From: Enterococcus raffinosus
GTDB taxonomy: Bacteria; Bacillota; Bacilli; Lactobacillales; Enterococcaceae
Length of the DNA stretch: 64,000 nucleotides
Direction of reading: 5' to 3'
Assembly: GCF_018917525.1 (NCBI RefSeq)
Contig: NZ_JAHLOS010000007.1
Span: 1 to 64,000, forward strand
The notes beneath the pieces are model-generated. The model searched no databases, had not been told where the DNA came from, and worked only from the letters and a program-made list of their open reading frames with translations. Positions 18,099 to 26,973 of the stretch are shown here, in pieces. How positions within the stretch are numbered: the stretch's first letter is position 1; each line of letters opens with the position of its first letter. Both the position numbers and the translations under genes were made by a program.

Positions 18099-18320
18099 AT
18101 GAAAATCGCCATCATACTTTCAACTATTATACTTGCGCTAGCGAATGTTTATCTTTTCCTTGTCTATTTCAAAGAGAAAAAGATTGAGGATAAATTAGAG
18201 CGTTTAGCAGTGATGTTTGGAACAAATATGAGTGTCCTGTTTGTTGATAGTCTGATTCTTTTTTTCGGTGCGCTAGCTGAAGAAGGTCTTTTTGTGATGA
18301 TTATTCTTTCTGATTTTTGA
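18099..18320 (+). CDS. small membrane protein of unknown function
   Basis: A 73-aa protein with two predicted membrane helices (about residues 2-24 and 42-70). They flank a charged, probably cytoplasmic loop (KEKKIEDKLERL). GAAGGGG lies at a good distance before the ATG and a strong terminator follows the stop, so it looks like a genuine single-gene unit. I do not recognise a family. Confidence 0.55.
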   Translation: MKIAIILSTIILALANVYLFLVYFKEKKIEDKLERLAVMFGTNMSVLFVDSLILFFGALAEEGLFVMIILSDF

Positions 18321-18332
18321 TTCTGTAAACTA

Positions 18333-18367
18333 AAACTCTGTCACCTCAATGAGGCGACAGAGTTTTT
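18333..18367. terminator. bidirectional terminator
   Basis: AAAACTCTGTC (18333-18343) pairs with GACAGAGTTTT (18357-18367), with an inner CCT/AGG extension. It serves the small membrane protein gene (+) and the TetR gene (-), whose stop codon it touches. Confidence 0.88.
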
Positions 18368-19002
18368 TAGCGCTCAACAAAACCGTATTCAAGTATTTTC
18401 AGCTTACGCTTCAACCGGTCAATTACCGGCATCAAGTCCTCAATCGTTTTCCATTCTGGATGTTGTGCCAATTCCTGCTGAATCTTAGTCGTCTCACTAT
18501 TTAAAATAGCGTAGATCGACTCTAGCACATCCTTTTCTTGAATCTCTTTCCGTAAGGGCAGTTTGCCAATCACTTCATCTGTTAAATTCATACTACGGCT
18601 AAAATCCTGATTTAGACGCTCTACCATTTCTTTTCGCAGAGGTTCTGGCAACGTCTGCATTTCAGTGTAAGATTTCATTAAAAATGCAAATTCACGCGGA
18701 TATTTCAACTGCAACTCGATTTTATATTTCGTAGCTTCGACGACCATCTCTAACAAATCAGAGGCATTCGTCCAAACTGAATAATCGATTCTCTGATAGA
18801 AAAAATCAGAAGCATAAGTATACGTTGCCTGATATAATCCGCCCTTATTTCCATAATAATGAAATAGCAAGCCTTTTGAAACCCCAGCTTCTTCCGCAAT
18901 CTGATCAGTCTTTGTCTCACGATAGCCATGTTGACCAAATAAACTGGCGCTCGTTGTTAAAATGCGTTGTTCCTTTTGCGGATCTTTCACTACTTCCTTC
19001 AT
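18367..19002 (-). CDS. TetR family transcriptional regulator
   Basis: A 211-aa regulator. The N-terminal helix-turn-helix (KTDQIAEEAGVSKGLLFHYYGNK) is typical of TetR proteins. The helical C-terminal half would bind a ligand and dimerise. It is the third gene of an ABC exporter operon, 4 nt after the permease stop. Two palindromes in the operon promoter (21640-21669) are its likely targets, so the operon should be autoregulated and induced by an exported compound. Confidence 0.85.
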   Translation of the reverse strand: MKEVVKDPQKEQRILTTSASLFGQHGYRETKTDQIAEEAGVSKGLLFHYYGNKGGLYQATYTYASDFFYQRIDYSVWTNASDLLEMVVEATKYKIELQLKYPREFAFLMKSYTEMQTLPEPLRKEMVERLNQDFSRSMNLTDEVIGKLPLRKEIQEKDVLESIYAILNSETTKIQQELAQHPEWKTIEDLMPVIDRLKRKLKILEYGFVER

Positions 19003-19006
19003 CCAA

Positions 19007-20614
19007 TCACTCCAAGTCCCGCTTATTGTAGCCCATTAATCCAGCAATCGTCAAAATAAGAAAAACTGCAACTAAGACAATTGCCACAGTCGTATGAACA
19101 TTCTCGGTCGGTACTTTCCCCACCCAACCTAAAGGCGAAATATTTGCCACATCATCCGATAAGTTCAACAACGGACTAAACATTTTGACTAATACACTGG
19201 CAGCTAAATAAATCCACAGAACAGTCGTTAATTTAGGTAATGCACCAGATAAGAATGTTCCGATACCAACAAAGAATAAAGTTACCGGTAAGAAGCCCAG
19301 CAGCGTCTCCCAAAAATAGTTGATTGCAATCGGGTCATCCAGTGTGCTGTTGCCAGTAAAGAAGGCGCCAGCTAAAGTTGCTGTAAACACCACAACACTC
19401 ACGATTGTACCAACACTGAAATAGCTGAAGGCTAGGCGTGTCTTAGAAATACTTTTTGAGTGAAGGATTTCCAGATAGCCCTTTTTGTCATCTGATTTCA
19501 ATCGAAAAATAATCAGAATTCCGCTAATCGCAGCAATCGCTACAAAAAACAAGCCTAACATGTTCAAAAAATTCAAGATCAATTCTCGATTCGCTGCATG
19601 AATTTGCGTTACACCAAGAATTTTGCGATAGGTTGGATTACTGCCGATAATATCGCCAATCGTACTGAAGATCGAACCATAAGCCGCTCCTAGTACAGCA
19701 CCGCCAAAGATCCACCCAATGATGCTATTTCGTTCAATCGTTAAAACTAATCCCAACGGTGAAGATAACAACCTGCCTGCTTTTCCTTTGCCATCACGAG
19801 CGGCTAAAACACCGCTGTCAATATCCCTTGTCTTAGCGATCTTTACAGCAATCACTAAACAAATCAGACCTAGCCCTAAAGTCATTATGACCGGAAGCCA
19901 ATCATCATAAGTGTAGATTGCCGTCTTTTGAATCCAGCCAACAGGAGATATCCATGTCCAATCAGGTTCTGTCACATCGGTCATCATTCGGATGATATAA
20001 AAAATTCCATACAACCCATAGCTCATAAAGTTCGCGCTACGAGAATTATTTGCCAGCTGAGCCACCAGCAGACTGATAAAACCAAACATGATACCAATAC
20101 TGGCAATACTGGCACCCATTAATAGATCGCCCTGCAGCGTCGCCCCATTAAGATCAGCTGCAATTAAACTAGCTACATATAAAAGCCCCATCAATCCATT
20201 GATCAAAAGTATCTCAACAGCTGTCGCGTAGGTTGGCGCCAAGCGTCCGACTGTTCGTGAGCGAACCATTTCCAACAGTCCTGAATCTTCCTCCGCCCGT
20301 GTATTTGAGATTGCCAACGAAATATTCATAAAGACCATAAACATTCCCATAAAAACCAGCATTTCAGAAGCAAAAACATTCGCTGTCGTATACGGCTCAA
20401 TAGCAGAAAATTCACCAAACAGCGAAACCATCGCAGGAGTCTTCAATGTTTCAACAATCGCATTGATATCTGTTTGCGTCCCAAATAATACATTGAATTT
20501 TGTTGATGCAGAAGCAAATAATCCGACTAAAATTACGATCCAGATAAGGTGTTTGATACGATTTTGCTTCAAATTTGCCCTTAACAAATAACCTGTTTTT
20601 GCCCCACTATTCAT
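19007..20614 (-). CDS. ABC exporter permease (tetronasin/narasin-resistance-like)
   Basis: About 535 aa with roughly twelve membrane helices in two similar halves, typical of the polyketide-antibiotic exporter permeases (TnrB3/NarB-like). The segment NTRAEEDSGLLEMVRSRTVGR in the first half and KGYLEILHSKSISKTRL in the second are the characteristic cytoplasmic loops. The frame opens at 20638, but ATG 20614 follows AAGGGGC and overlaps the ATPase stop by 8 nt. Substrate is unknown; the architecture (ATPase, permease, TetR) is the same as in enterococcal ionophore-resistance operons. Confidence 0.78.
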   Translation of the reverse strand: MNSGAKTGYLLRANLKQNRIKHLIWIVILVGLFASASTKFNVLFGTQTDINAIVETLKTPAMVSLFGEFSAIEPYTTANVFASEMLVFMGMFMVFMNISLAISNTRAEEDSGLLEMVRSRTVGRLAPTYATAVEILLINGLMGLLYVASLIAADLNGATLQGDLLMGASIASIGIMFGFISLLVAQLANNSRSANFMSYGLYGIFYIIRMMTDVTEPDWTWISPVGWIQKTAIYTYDDWLPVIMTLGLGLICLVIAVKIAKTRDIDSGVLAARDGKGKAGRLLSSPLGLVLTIERNSIIGWIFGGAVLGAAYGSIFSTIGDIIGSNPTYRKILGVTQIHAANRELILNFLNMLGLFFVAIAAISGILIIFRLKSDDKKGYLEILHSKSISKTRLAFSYFSVGTIVSVVVFTATLAGAFFTGNSTLDDPIAINYFWETLLGFLPVTLFFVGIGTFLSGALPKLTTVLWIYLAASVLVKMFSPLLNLSDDVANISPLGWVGKVPTENVHTTVAIVLVAVFLILTIAGLMGYNKRDLE

Positions 20615-21521
20615 GAGAATCAGCCCCTTGCTTTTCATAATAGCGCATGAATAAATCTTCCAAGGTTGGCGGCGTAGAGGTCAAACTGACAATTTGTTTT
20701 TCTGCTAAAAAATTCATAATTTGTGTCATTTGATCTCGATCGACTGAAAGAACAGCTTCCTGGTGGTCATTGTCTGAAAAACGAACCTTATGCACGCCAG
20801 CAAATTGCTCTATACCATCAAGAGGTATCTTCGTTTCTACCGCAATCTCTAGTCGTGTTAAATGCCGCATGGAAGTCAAATCTCCTGTCTCGATAATCTC
20901 TCCTTCACGGATGATCGCAATCCGATCACACATCTTTTCAACCTCTGACAATATATGGCTAGACAACAAAATACTCTTACCTGCTTCTTTTAGTTTCAAC
21001 ACTTCTTCTTGGAAGGATTTCTCATTCAGCGGGTCCAGTCCGGAAGTCGGCTCATCAAAAATGTACAGCTCTGCTTCTTGAGATAAAGCTGCAACTAACG
21101 CTATCTTTTGGCGATTGCCTTTTGAATAGGTTCGCGCTTTTTTCTTGGGGTCTAATTGAAATTTTTTAATCAGTTCTTCTGTTCTCTGTGTGCGTTTTTG
21201 ATCATTTAATCTTAGAAGCAGGTCGATGATCTCCCCTCCCGTCAAGTTAGGCCAAAGAAAGAAATCCCCAGGGACATAGGAGATATTTTTGTGAATTGCT
21301 GTGTCTTCCTTCCACACGTCTTTACCAAAAATCGTTGCTTCGCCGCCAGACTTTTTCAGCATACCTAACAATATCCGGATCGTGGTAGATTTCCCTGACC
21401 CGTTAGGACCGATAAAGCCTAATACTTCCCCTTTGTTCACATCGAAGGTGACATCCTTTAATGCCTGAAACTTTCCAAATCTTTTCTCTACTTTATTCAA
21501 CGACACGATCTGGTTTTCCAT
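20607..21521 (-). CDS. ABC exporter ATP-binding protein
   Basis: About 304 aa. It has Walker A GPNGSGKSTTIRIL, a Q-loop, the signature YSKGNRQKIALVAAL, Walker B LYIFDEPTSGLDPL and an H-loop (LSSHILSEVEKM). A C-terminal extension of about 90 aa is typical of drug-exporter ATPases. ATG 21521 is preferred over GTG 21530 because AGGAG is 8 nt away. It pairs with the downstream 12-helix permease. Confidence 0.85.
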   Translation of the reverse strand: MENQIVSLNKVEKRFGKFQALKDVTFDVNKGEVLGFIGPNGSGKSTTIRILLGMLKKSGGEATIFGKDVWKEDTAIHKNISYVPGDFFLWPNLTGGEIIDLLLRLNDQKRTQRTEELIKKFQLDPKKKARTYSKGNRQKIALVAALSQEAELYIFDEPTSGLDPLNEKSFQEEVLKLKEAGKSILLSSHILSEVEKMCDRIAIIREGEIIETGDLTSMRHLTRLEIAVETKIPLDGIEQFAGVHKVRFSDNDHQEAVLSVDRDQMTQIMNFLAEKQIVSLTSTPPTLEDLFMRYYEKQGADSHE

Positions 21522-21626
21522 CGTTCTCACTCCTATTTTTATCTATTCATTTTTTAGTTTTAAAAAATTTACTGGCTCGCTACCTACACTCAAATTGATT
21601 TCTTCTTACTATAGCTCTATATCGAG

Positions 21627-21669
21627 AGAATACTCCTTTTTGACTAACGAGTCAATGACTGGTCAGTCA
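21627..21669 (-). promoter_or_regulatory. promoter with two TetR-type palindromic operators
   Basis: On the minus strand, TTGACT (21655-21650), a 17-nt spacer and TATTCT (21632-21627) form the promoter. TTGACTAACGAGTCAA (21640-21655) is a 16-bp palindrome overlapping the -35 box, and TGACTGGTCAGTCA (21656-21669) is a second palindrome directly adjoining it. Both fit the operator size of TetR dimers. Confidence 0.7.
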
Positions 21670-21789
21670 ATTTGAAATCATTTTTTTACAATTACGAAAA
21701 GAAAGTGAAAAAAGTCTGTATTTCTCTTATTTCTCGAATTTTCGCCAAAAGTAAAGTATTATAAAGAAAACTTTTCATGGGAGCAACTG

Positions 21790-22425
21790 ATGACTATTTT
21801 GAAAAAACTTTCACCACTATTTCTGATTTGTGCAGTTATTGGTGACTTTTCATTACCTTACTACTTGGGACGCTTTTATTCTGATTTTAATCAAATGACG
21901 ATGATCATTAGTCAACTAGGCGAACCGACTAGTCCTGTACAAAACTATTTTAATAATGGTTCAGTTGTTACAGGTACATTGTTTGTCTTAGCGAGTTTCG
22001 GTATTTATGATTTCTTTCGGTCAGAATCAAAACGCTTCGCACAAATTCTAGCAGGAGCGATTGCTCTCTATGGCTTTGGCGATTGTATACTAACAGGTTT
22101 GGTTCATATCAGCGAATCCGCAAGTTTCTTTAGTCCTGCTTATTTTCTACATGCGGCATTTTCCGGAATCTCGATGGTGGCAATGATGTTTGTTCCGCTA
22201 GTGTTAGCTTATCAGGCAGCGCTGAATCGGCAAAAAGTTCGTTCACTTTTTTATTCTGTTTGTCTAATCGTTTCGATTTTAGCCTTACTATTGTTCGCTG
22301 CTTATTATCTGCCAGTAATTGGACGATGGCTTTCTTCTACTCGCGGATTTTGGCAGCGATTATCTCTGTTCTTTCTTTATCTGCCGGCACTCAGTATTGC
22401 ATTTAGACAGCTCGCTAAAAAATAA
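21790..22425 (+). CDS. DUF998 family membrane protein
   Basis: A 211-aa protein with about six membrane helices and the family pattern ISQLGEPTSPVQNYFNNG near the first extracellular loop. DUF998 proteins are polytopic and of unknown function. It is divergently transcribed from the ABC exporter operon and could share its TetR operators, though they are about 120-150 bp away. It ends at a strong bidirectional terminator. Confidence 0.75.
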   Translation: MTILKKLSPLFLICAVIGDFSLPYYLGRFYSDFNQMTMIISQLGEPTSPVQNYFNNGSVVTGTLFVLASFGIYDFFRSESKRFAQILAGAIALYGFGDCILTGLVHISESASFFSPAYFLHAAFSGISMVAMMFVPLVLAYQAALNRQKVRSLFYSVCLIVSILALLLFAAYYLPVIGRWLSSTRGFWQRLSLFFLYLPALSIAFRQLAKK

Positions 22426-22443
22426 CTCCATTTCGTACAGAAT

Positions 22444-22489
22444 AATAAGCAAAAAGGATACCGCCTCAGCCGTATCCTTTTTGCTTATT
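22444..22489. terminator. bidirectional terminator
   Basis: An 18-bp stem, AATAAGCAAAAAGGATAC (22444-22461) with its complement (22472-22489), separates the convergent DUF998 gene and the dehydratase activase gene. Confidence 0.9.
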
Positions 22490-22493
22490 TTGC

Positions 22494-23258
22494 TTATCTT
22501 AATTTCTTTAGTCCGATCTGTGCTGCCCCAATAGCCCCAGCATATTGCGACAGATTGTCTCGTTTGACTGGTGCTGATACGTATTGTTCCAAGACTTTTC
22601 CAAAGGTCACACTTTTGGATAATCCGCCTGTGAAAAGAACTTCTTCCCCTCGTACGGGTCTTAGTTTTGAATATTGACTGCTGATTCGTTGAGCAATAGA
22701 ATGCAAAACACCTAATGCAATATCTTCCCGTGCCTCACCTTTAGAAATCAGACTAATGACTTCCGACTCTGCGAAAACCGTACACATACTGTTGATAGTA
22801 ACTGGCTTCGCATCTTTAACAAACTGGTCCAAATCAGAAATATCTTCGCCTAATGTTCGCATCATCACTTCAACAAAGCGTCCGGTTCCCGCAGCACAGC
22901 GATCGTTCATACTGAATTCGATGACATTGCCTTTACCATTTAGCTGAATGGTCTTGCAGTCCTGTCCGCCAATATCAATAACTTGCTTAACTCCTGGAGA
23001 CAAATAGTCTGCTCCTTTTCCGTGACAAGTAATTTCCGTAACTACTAGATCCGCAGGCAGCAGCTTACGACCATAACCGGTTGTCACGAGTTTCAGATCA
23101 TTTAAAACATAGCTTCGTTTGAAGTAATCAACAACATCCGTCATTGCTCCTTTAGGATTTCCAGCGGTGGGAATCAAAAATTTATCGATTAATTCCTCGT
23201 TGGAAAAAAGTACGCCTTTTGTTGTGGTGGAGCCTGAATCTAATCCTATTGTGTACAT
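22494..23258 (-). CDS. 2-hydroxyacyl-CoA dehydratase-type activase (YjiL-like)
   Basis: A 254-aa ASKHA-fold ATPase of the BadF/HgdC family. It has the phosphate loop GLDSGSTTTKG, the DIGGQDCK motif and the two Cys that ligate the subunit-bridging [4Fe-4S] cluster: C121 in MNDRCAAGTG and C159 in INSMCTVFAE. It uses ATP to inject a low-potential electron into its partner. The start codon overlaps the end of the partner gene by 13 nt, so the two are translationally coupled. Oxygen-sensitive chemistry is expected. Confidence 0.88.
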   Translation of the reverse strand: MYTIGLDSGSTTTKGVLFSNEELIDKFLIPTAGNPKGAMTDVVDYFKRSYVLNDLKLVTTGYGRKLLPADLVVTEITCHGKGADYLSPGVKQVIDIGGQDCKTIQLNGKGNVIEFSMNDRCAAGTGRFVEVMMRTLGEDISDLDQFVKDAKPVTINSMCTVFAESEVISLISKGEAREDIALGVLHSIAQRISSQYSKLRPVRGEEVLFTGGLSKSVTFGKVLEQYVSAPVKRDNLSQYAGAIGAAQIGLKKLR

Positions 23259-24424
23259 ACAGCCTCTTCCTCTAACATTTCGATAAACGCGGTGACGCGG
23301 GTGTTGATCTGTTCGATATCTGAAGTCGAATAATCCGTCTCTAAATACATGTAAGGAATATTCTTCTCTTCATTTAGGAATCGTTTGATTTTTAATGATT
23401 CCACTGAAAACGGAATACAGTTTTGCAAGACCATATCGATTACACCATCGACTTGATAGTCATCGATCATTTGGCTCAATAATTCTTTCCGCGGCTGGTT
23501 ATTCGACATGCAGGCACAGCCGATATTGATATATTTATCCGTTAAAGCCTGGTACACATCAGATTCATTCTCATCAACTAAACGTTCTACGGCTTTTGCC
23601 ACGGTACAGTTTTCGTAAGCAACGACCAAACCACCGTTTTCTTCAATCGCGCGAATCACTTTTTCAGTCACTCCGCCCATCGGAGACCCTGTTACCAAAA
23701 TTCTTGGCTTCGCATCTAAACGTTTGCCCGTTTCGTATTCTTCTTTGACTTTTGCTGTCGTTTCCTCCAGCATTTGAATAACTTCTTCTTTGTCAAATTT
23801 ATATTGTGAACCATACATCACTTTGAAAATCTCTTGACCTGTGATTGCGGGCGGATTCAGTTGACCTAAACGATAGAAGTTTTGTTTTGCCTGACGTTCG
23901 CGGTTCTTCAGCACAATCGCCTCACGAATTTTTTCGTCAGTGATCTCAACGCCTAAGAAATCCTCTAGCTTCTCCTTGAAACGAACGAGCTCGCTATACC
24001 ACAATTTTTTACTTTCTTCGGTATCGCGCATATGGGGCAATTGCATCAAATAGGTATCCTTGAATTCTTCCATATATTCATACATTTTCTTCTTGCCGTC
24101 ACAAGTAGTTTCGCCAACCACTAAATCAGAAAAATAGAAATAGGGACATTTATCTGTTTTACCAAAGCCATAACTCGATTTAATTAGCGGGCAAAGATTT
24201 CGCGGCAAATCTTCTTCTGCATCAGGAATCGTTTCATCTGACGTTGAACACAAACTAATCTGAATCGCCCCGCCGGCTAAGACTAATTCCTCTGGCATAA
24301 AGGTACAATACACACCCACAACGGGTTTGCCCTGTTCTTTGATTTCCTTAACCGCTAAAAAGCCCTGTCTTCTCGCTTCGCCAAAATCATCAAAAATCTC
24401 TGGTAAACTTGTTTTTAATTCCAT
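23246..24424 (-). CDS. 2-hydroxyacyl-CoA dehydratase-family reductase (YjiM / double-cubane type)
   Basis: A 392-aa HgdB-like protein. Conserved Cys lie in VYCTFMPEE, ISLCSTSDE, PRNLCPLIK, TDKCPYFYF, GETTCDGKKKMYE and, in the C-terminal half, GCACMSNN and QNCIPFSVE. A single catalytic subunit paired with one activase, rather than two different subunits, matches YjiM and the double-cubane-cluster proteins. For these, reduction of small unsaturated compounds has been shown in vitro, while the natural substrate is unknown. No CoA-transferase, and so no hydroxyglutarate pathway, is nearby. It is preceded by a leader of about 400 nt. Confidence 0.82.
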   Translation of the reverse strand: MELKTSLPEIFDDFGEARRQGFLAVKEIKEQGKPVVGVYCTFMPEELVLAGGAIQISLCSTSDETIPDAEEDLPRNLCPLIKSSYGFGKTDKCPYFYFSDLVVGETTCDGKKKMYEYMEEFKDTYLMQLPHMRDTEESKKLWYSELVRFKEKLEDFLGVEITDEKIREAIVLKNRERQAKQNFYRLGQLNPPAITGQEIFKVMYGSQYKFDKEEVIQMLEETTAKVKEEYETGKRLDAKPRILVTGSPMGGVTEKVIRAIEENGGLVVAYENCTVAKAVERLVDENESDVYQALTDKYINIGCACMSNNQPRKELLSQMIDDYQVDGVIDMVLQNCIPFSVESLKIKRFLNEEKNIPYMYLETDYSTSDIEQINTRVTAFIEMLEEEAVCTQ

Positions 24425-24832
24425 TTTATCCGTTCCTTTCTTATTTGGAGGTCATTCGTTTAATTTTCGAGTCACACACTCTTTCTGCTAGTCACATGAA
24501 ATACGCGAAGCAGGACGGGCATCCTTCCCATTTTTTATTTTTGCCTATGTTTGATATCACAAACACCGTAAAGTACGCAGTTGTACTCGCAATTTTCCCC
24601 CAACAGAAAAGAGCACACCAAAAAAAGGCCTGCTCCTGGATAGTTTTTTATTTCACTTGATCCGAGGAGGAAAAATATTCAGTTAACGCGCTTAGAACCT
24701 CTAAGTTTTGTGTTACTCAAAGTCATCGCCTAACCATTTTTCCCACCTCCAGATGTGTATCTTCAAATTTTTGATGGATGTCTATCTAGCAACATCCCTA
24801 AAGTTTGTGTAAACATTTACAATCACTCCCCT
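24425..24832 (-). other. long 5' leader of the YjiM-like operon
   Basis: About 400 nt lie between the predicted promoter and the ATG at 24424. The minus strand carries a possible 17-codon ORF from ATG 24816, a four-codon ORF behind GGAGGTGGG, and an imperfect GAGCAGGCC/GGTGTGCTC hairpin followed by T-rich sequence near 24608-24635. I recognise no known riboswitch. The plus-strand ORF across 24409-24660 has no support. Confidence 0.4.
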
Positions 24833-24861
24833 AGTATAACGAAGGAAATTTTTACTCGCAA
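24833..24861 (-). promoter_or_regulatory. predicted promoter of the YjiM-like operon
   Basis: On the minus strand, TTGCGA (24861-24856) and TATACT (24838-24833) are separated by exactly 17 nt. This places the start site about 400 nt upstream of the first gene. Confidence 0.55.
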
Positions 24862-24975
24862 TACTTCCAAAAGAGAATCGTTCTCATTCCTACTCAGATA
24901 TTCATAGAGAAAGAAGAAACACTTGAACGTAGAGTTTCCCTATTTTGAAATAGTCCTTTAGAATTCACAAAAAAA

Positions 24976-24998
24976 TCCAACATCACCGAGATGCTGGA
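24976..24998 (-). terminator. terminator of the GyrI-like gene
   Basis: TCCAGCATC pairs with GATGTTGGA (one mismatch) and runs into seven T on the minus strand. Confidence 0.8.
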
Positions 24999-25009
24999 CT
25001 CAATTTATA

Positions 25010-25507
25010 CTATTTTCTTTTCACTGGTACCCATATCTCCATGTCTTCACCTTGAGTATAGACTTCCAAGTCTGGTCCACCAGAAGTCATTTCTCCAGTC
25101 ATATATCCGCTGTTTAACAACTCATACTCTTCCGATTCAGGGCCCCATTTCGTCACGATTTCGATCTGAGTTGTCCCGGCTGTTTTTCCCGTGCATGGGA
25201 AAACGGCCCACGTATTTGCCGGAACTTCTACTTCCTCCATGCCGTCAGCAGTCGCAGCTGTGGTTGCCGCGGCAATATAGTAATCAAATTTTTTACTATC
25301 CTCTGGATCAACATTATAAAAACTTGCTCCGATCACACCAAATGGTTCACGATTAATTAAAGGTGCTACCGTTTCTTGCTTATTACCAGAAATAAACTGA
25401 TTCCAGAAAGCCTCACAATCTTTCATCCCCTGCTGATTTTCATTTGTTGAACTCATTTTCACGCCTACTAATTTGAAGCCTTCTAATTCTACGATTCTGT
25501 AATCCAT
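25010..25507 (-). CDS. GyrI-like effector-binding domain protein
   Basis: A 165-aa stand-alone GyrI-like/AraC effector-binding domain. The N-terminal strand EGFKLVGVKMSS, FGVIGASFYNVDPE, the EVEVPANTWAVFPCTGK turn and the ending EDMEIWVPVKRK are typical. Such proteins bind hydrophobic small molecules and may sequester or hydrolyse them. GGAGGAATGAAAA precedes the ATG. It lies 111 nt downstream of a LytTR-type sensor kinase gene, with a direct repeat in between that may be a response-regulator site. Confidence 0.75.
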   Translation of the reverse strand: MDYRIVELEGFKLVGVKMSSTNENQQGMKDCEAFWNQFISGNKQETVAPLINREPFGVIGASFYNVDPEDSKKFDYYIAAATTAATADGMEEVEVPANTWAVFPCTGKTAGTTQIEIVTKWGPESEEYELLNSGYMTGEMTSGGPDLEVYTQGEDMEIWVPVKRK

Positions 25508-25596
25508 TTTTCATTCCTCCATTTATGTGTGTTGGTTGTGTTTCTCTTTGCTACACTCATAATTTATCATCTCAGGAGGTGATTCTTAGCAGTGTG

Positions 25597-25629
25597 TCAT
25601 GTTTGCTAGGGTTTCTCGTCATGTTTGCT
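25597..25629 (-). promoter_or_regulatory. direct repeat, candidate LytTR response-regulator site
   Basis: TCATGTTTGCT occurs at 25597-25607 and again at 25619-25629, a spacing of 22 bp, close to the two-turn spacing used by LytTR-family regulators. It spans the end of the kinase gene, and on the minus strand it lies 90-122 bp upstream of the GyrI-like start. Confidence 0.45.
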
Positions 25630-26914
25630 CAAATAAGTTAAAGGTTAGCTTGAAGGAATAGTCGTCGATTGCATAATTAAGCTTACCATGATACTTTTCA
25701 ACGATTTGGCGGATTGATTTCAGTCCAAATCCATGGCTGCTCTTGTCTTTTTTGCGAGTTGCAAGCGAAGTGATTTTTCCATCAGTGCTATTCTCGCAGG
25801 AGCCAACTAACGAATGATTAAAATAAACAAGTTTTAGCTGTACATATTTTCGCGTACTACTATGCTCACACGCTTCTCGAGCATTGTCCAAAATATTTCC
25901 AATTAATGATGAGAGATCAGAGTCGGAAAACTTCATCGTTTCTGGACACTTGATCTCAAACTCACAAGTAATTCCCGCCTCCTTCATTGTTTGGAAATGC
26001 AAACGCAACAGAGCATTCAATCCAGTATGTTGGGTAAACGAAGGCAGCTCATTTGAATCTAGCTGGTTGATCAACTGAGTAATCTGCTGATTGGCATCTT
26101 TCTCTTTATTAGCGTCTAGATAGCCAACAATCGAATACAGTTGATTCTTCAAATCGTGTTTGATTTTTCGAACTTCCTGTTGATGCTTTTCTACCTGCTG
26201 ATAGTAGTCCTCCAGCAGTTCATGGCGCTGTTTTTGTAGTTGAAATTCCTGATTTTTCTTTGACATGTTATCCGACATTTCAAAGCTCAAATAGAATAGG
26301 ATCAATAATAAAACGAAGCTGACTATTAAAATAAGATCTCTCGTGACGAACTGATTGGTTCCCGTCACACTAATGATCAGTATCCCGATCGAAAGACTGC
26401 ATATGGATGCGATCAATAATTGCAAAATTGAAAAATTTCGTTGGATCGAAATGTCACGTTTCTTTCTAGCTGACCAGAAAGAAAAGACCATTAGAAAATT
26501 AATCAGCATAGCTATGCGATTTCCTATTCCACCAGAGCTTACGAAATCTAGTAAATTATCAACTGGTAAAATCAGTCGAGCCAGAATCAGCAGAATTCCC
26601 TCACTGATAATCGAAAAAACAATAAATAAGACAGCAACCAATCCTCTTTGATAGGCTTTTCCACTAAAGAAAAATTGAACACATAGCAGTAAAAGGACGG
26701 TGCTTAAGGTGGTTAAAACAGGACGGAAACTTCCTGTGCCAGACTCATTTGCTAGATTATTAATGAAATAGTATGGAACGCAGGTCAAGTAAATCACAAG
26801 AAAAATACTTTTTTTCGGAATTCGCGGTTTTGTTGAAAAAAAGCTGGAAAACAACAAACTTAAGCTCAAGGATGTTAAAATTGTGACCGGAATAAAATTT
26901 TCTAAAAAGGCCAT
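25619..26914 (-). CDS. AgrC-type sensor histidine kinase
   Basis: About 431 aa. Six or so N-terminal membrane helices (to about residue 210) are followed by a coiled linker, the H-box KIKHDLKNQLYS, the N-box IGNILDNAREAC and the G-box KSSHGFGLKSI. This is the HPK10/GHKL type that usually reads peptide pheromones. ATG 26914 is preferred over 26920 for spacing to AAGGAGG. The response regulator gene ends 59 nt upstream. I find no agrB- or agrD-like gene nearby, so the signal is unknown. Confidence 0.85.
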   Translation of the reverse strand: MAFLENFIPVTILTSLSLSLLFSSFFSTKPRIPKKSIFLVIYLTCVPYYFINNLANESGTGSFRPVLTTLSTVLLLLCVQFFFSGKAYQRGLVAVLFIVFSIISEGILLILARLILPVDNLLDFVSSGGIGNRIAMLINFLMVFSFWSARKKRDISIQRNFSILQLLIASICSLSIGILIISVTGTNQFVTRDLILIVSFVLLLILFYLSFEMSDNMSKKNQEFQLQKQRHELLEDYYQQVEKHQQEVRKIKHDLKNQLYSIVGYLDANKEKDANQQITQLINQLDSNELPSFTQHTGLNALLRLHFQTMKEAGITCEFEIKCPETMKFSDSDLSSLIGNILDNAREACEHSSTRKYVQLKLVYFNHSLVGSCENSTDGKITSLATRKKDKSSHGFGLKSIRQIVEKYHGKLNYAIDDYSFKLTFNLFEQT

Positions 26915-26973
26915 CCGCATTCCTCCTTATTTTCTCTGAAAGTTTTTCCTTTTGATAGGTTGGATCGCATCCT

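Noticed and set aside
24409-24660. 83-codon plus-strand ORF in the YjiM leader region
   Set aside because: No ribosome binding site, low-complexity composition, and it is antisense to the end of the leader and to the start of a well-supported gene.
24763-24816. 17-codon ORF in the YjiM leader as a leader peptide
   Set aside because: The predicted start site lies so close that most of its ribosome binding site would not be transcribed, and no run of a single codon is present; kept only as a note in the leader entry.
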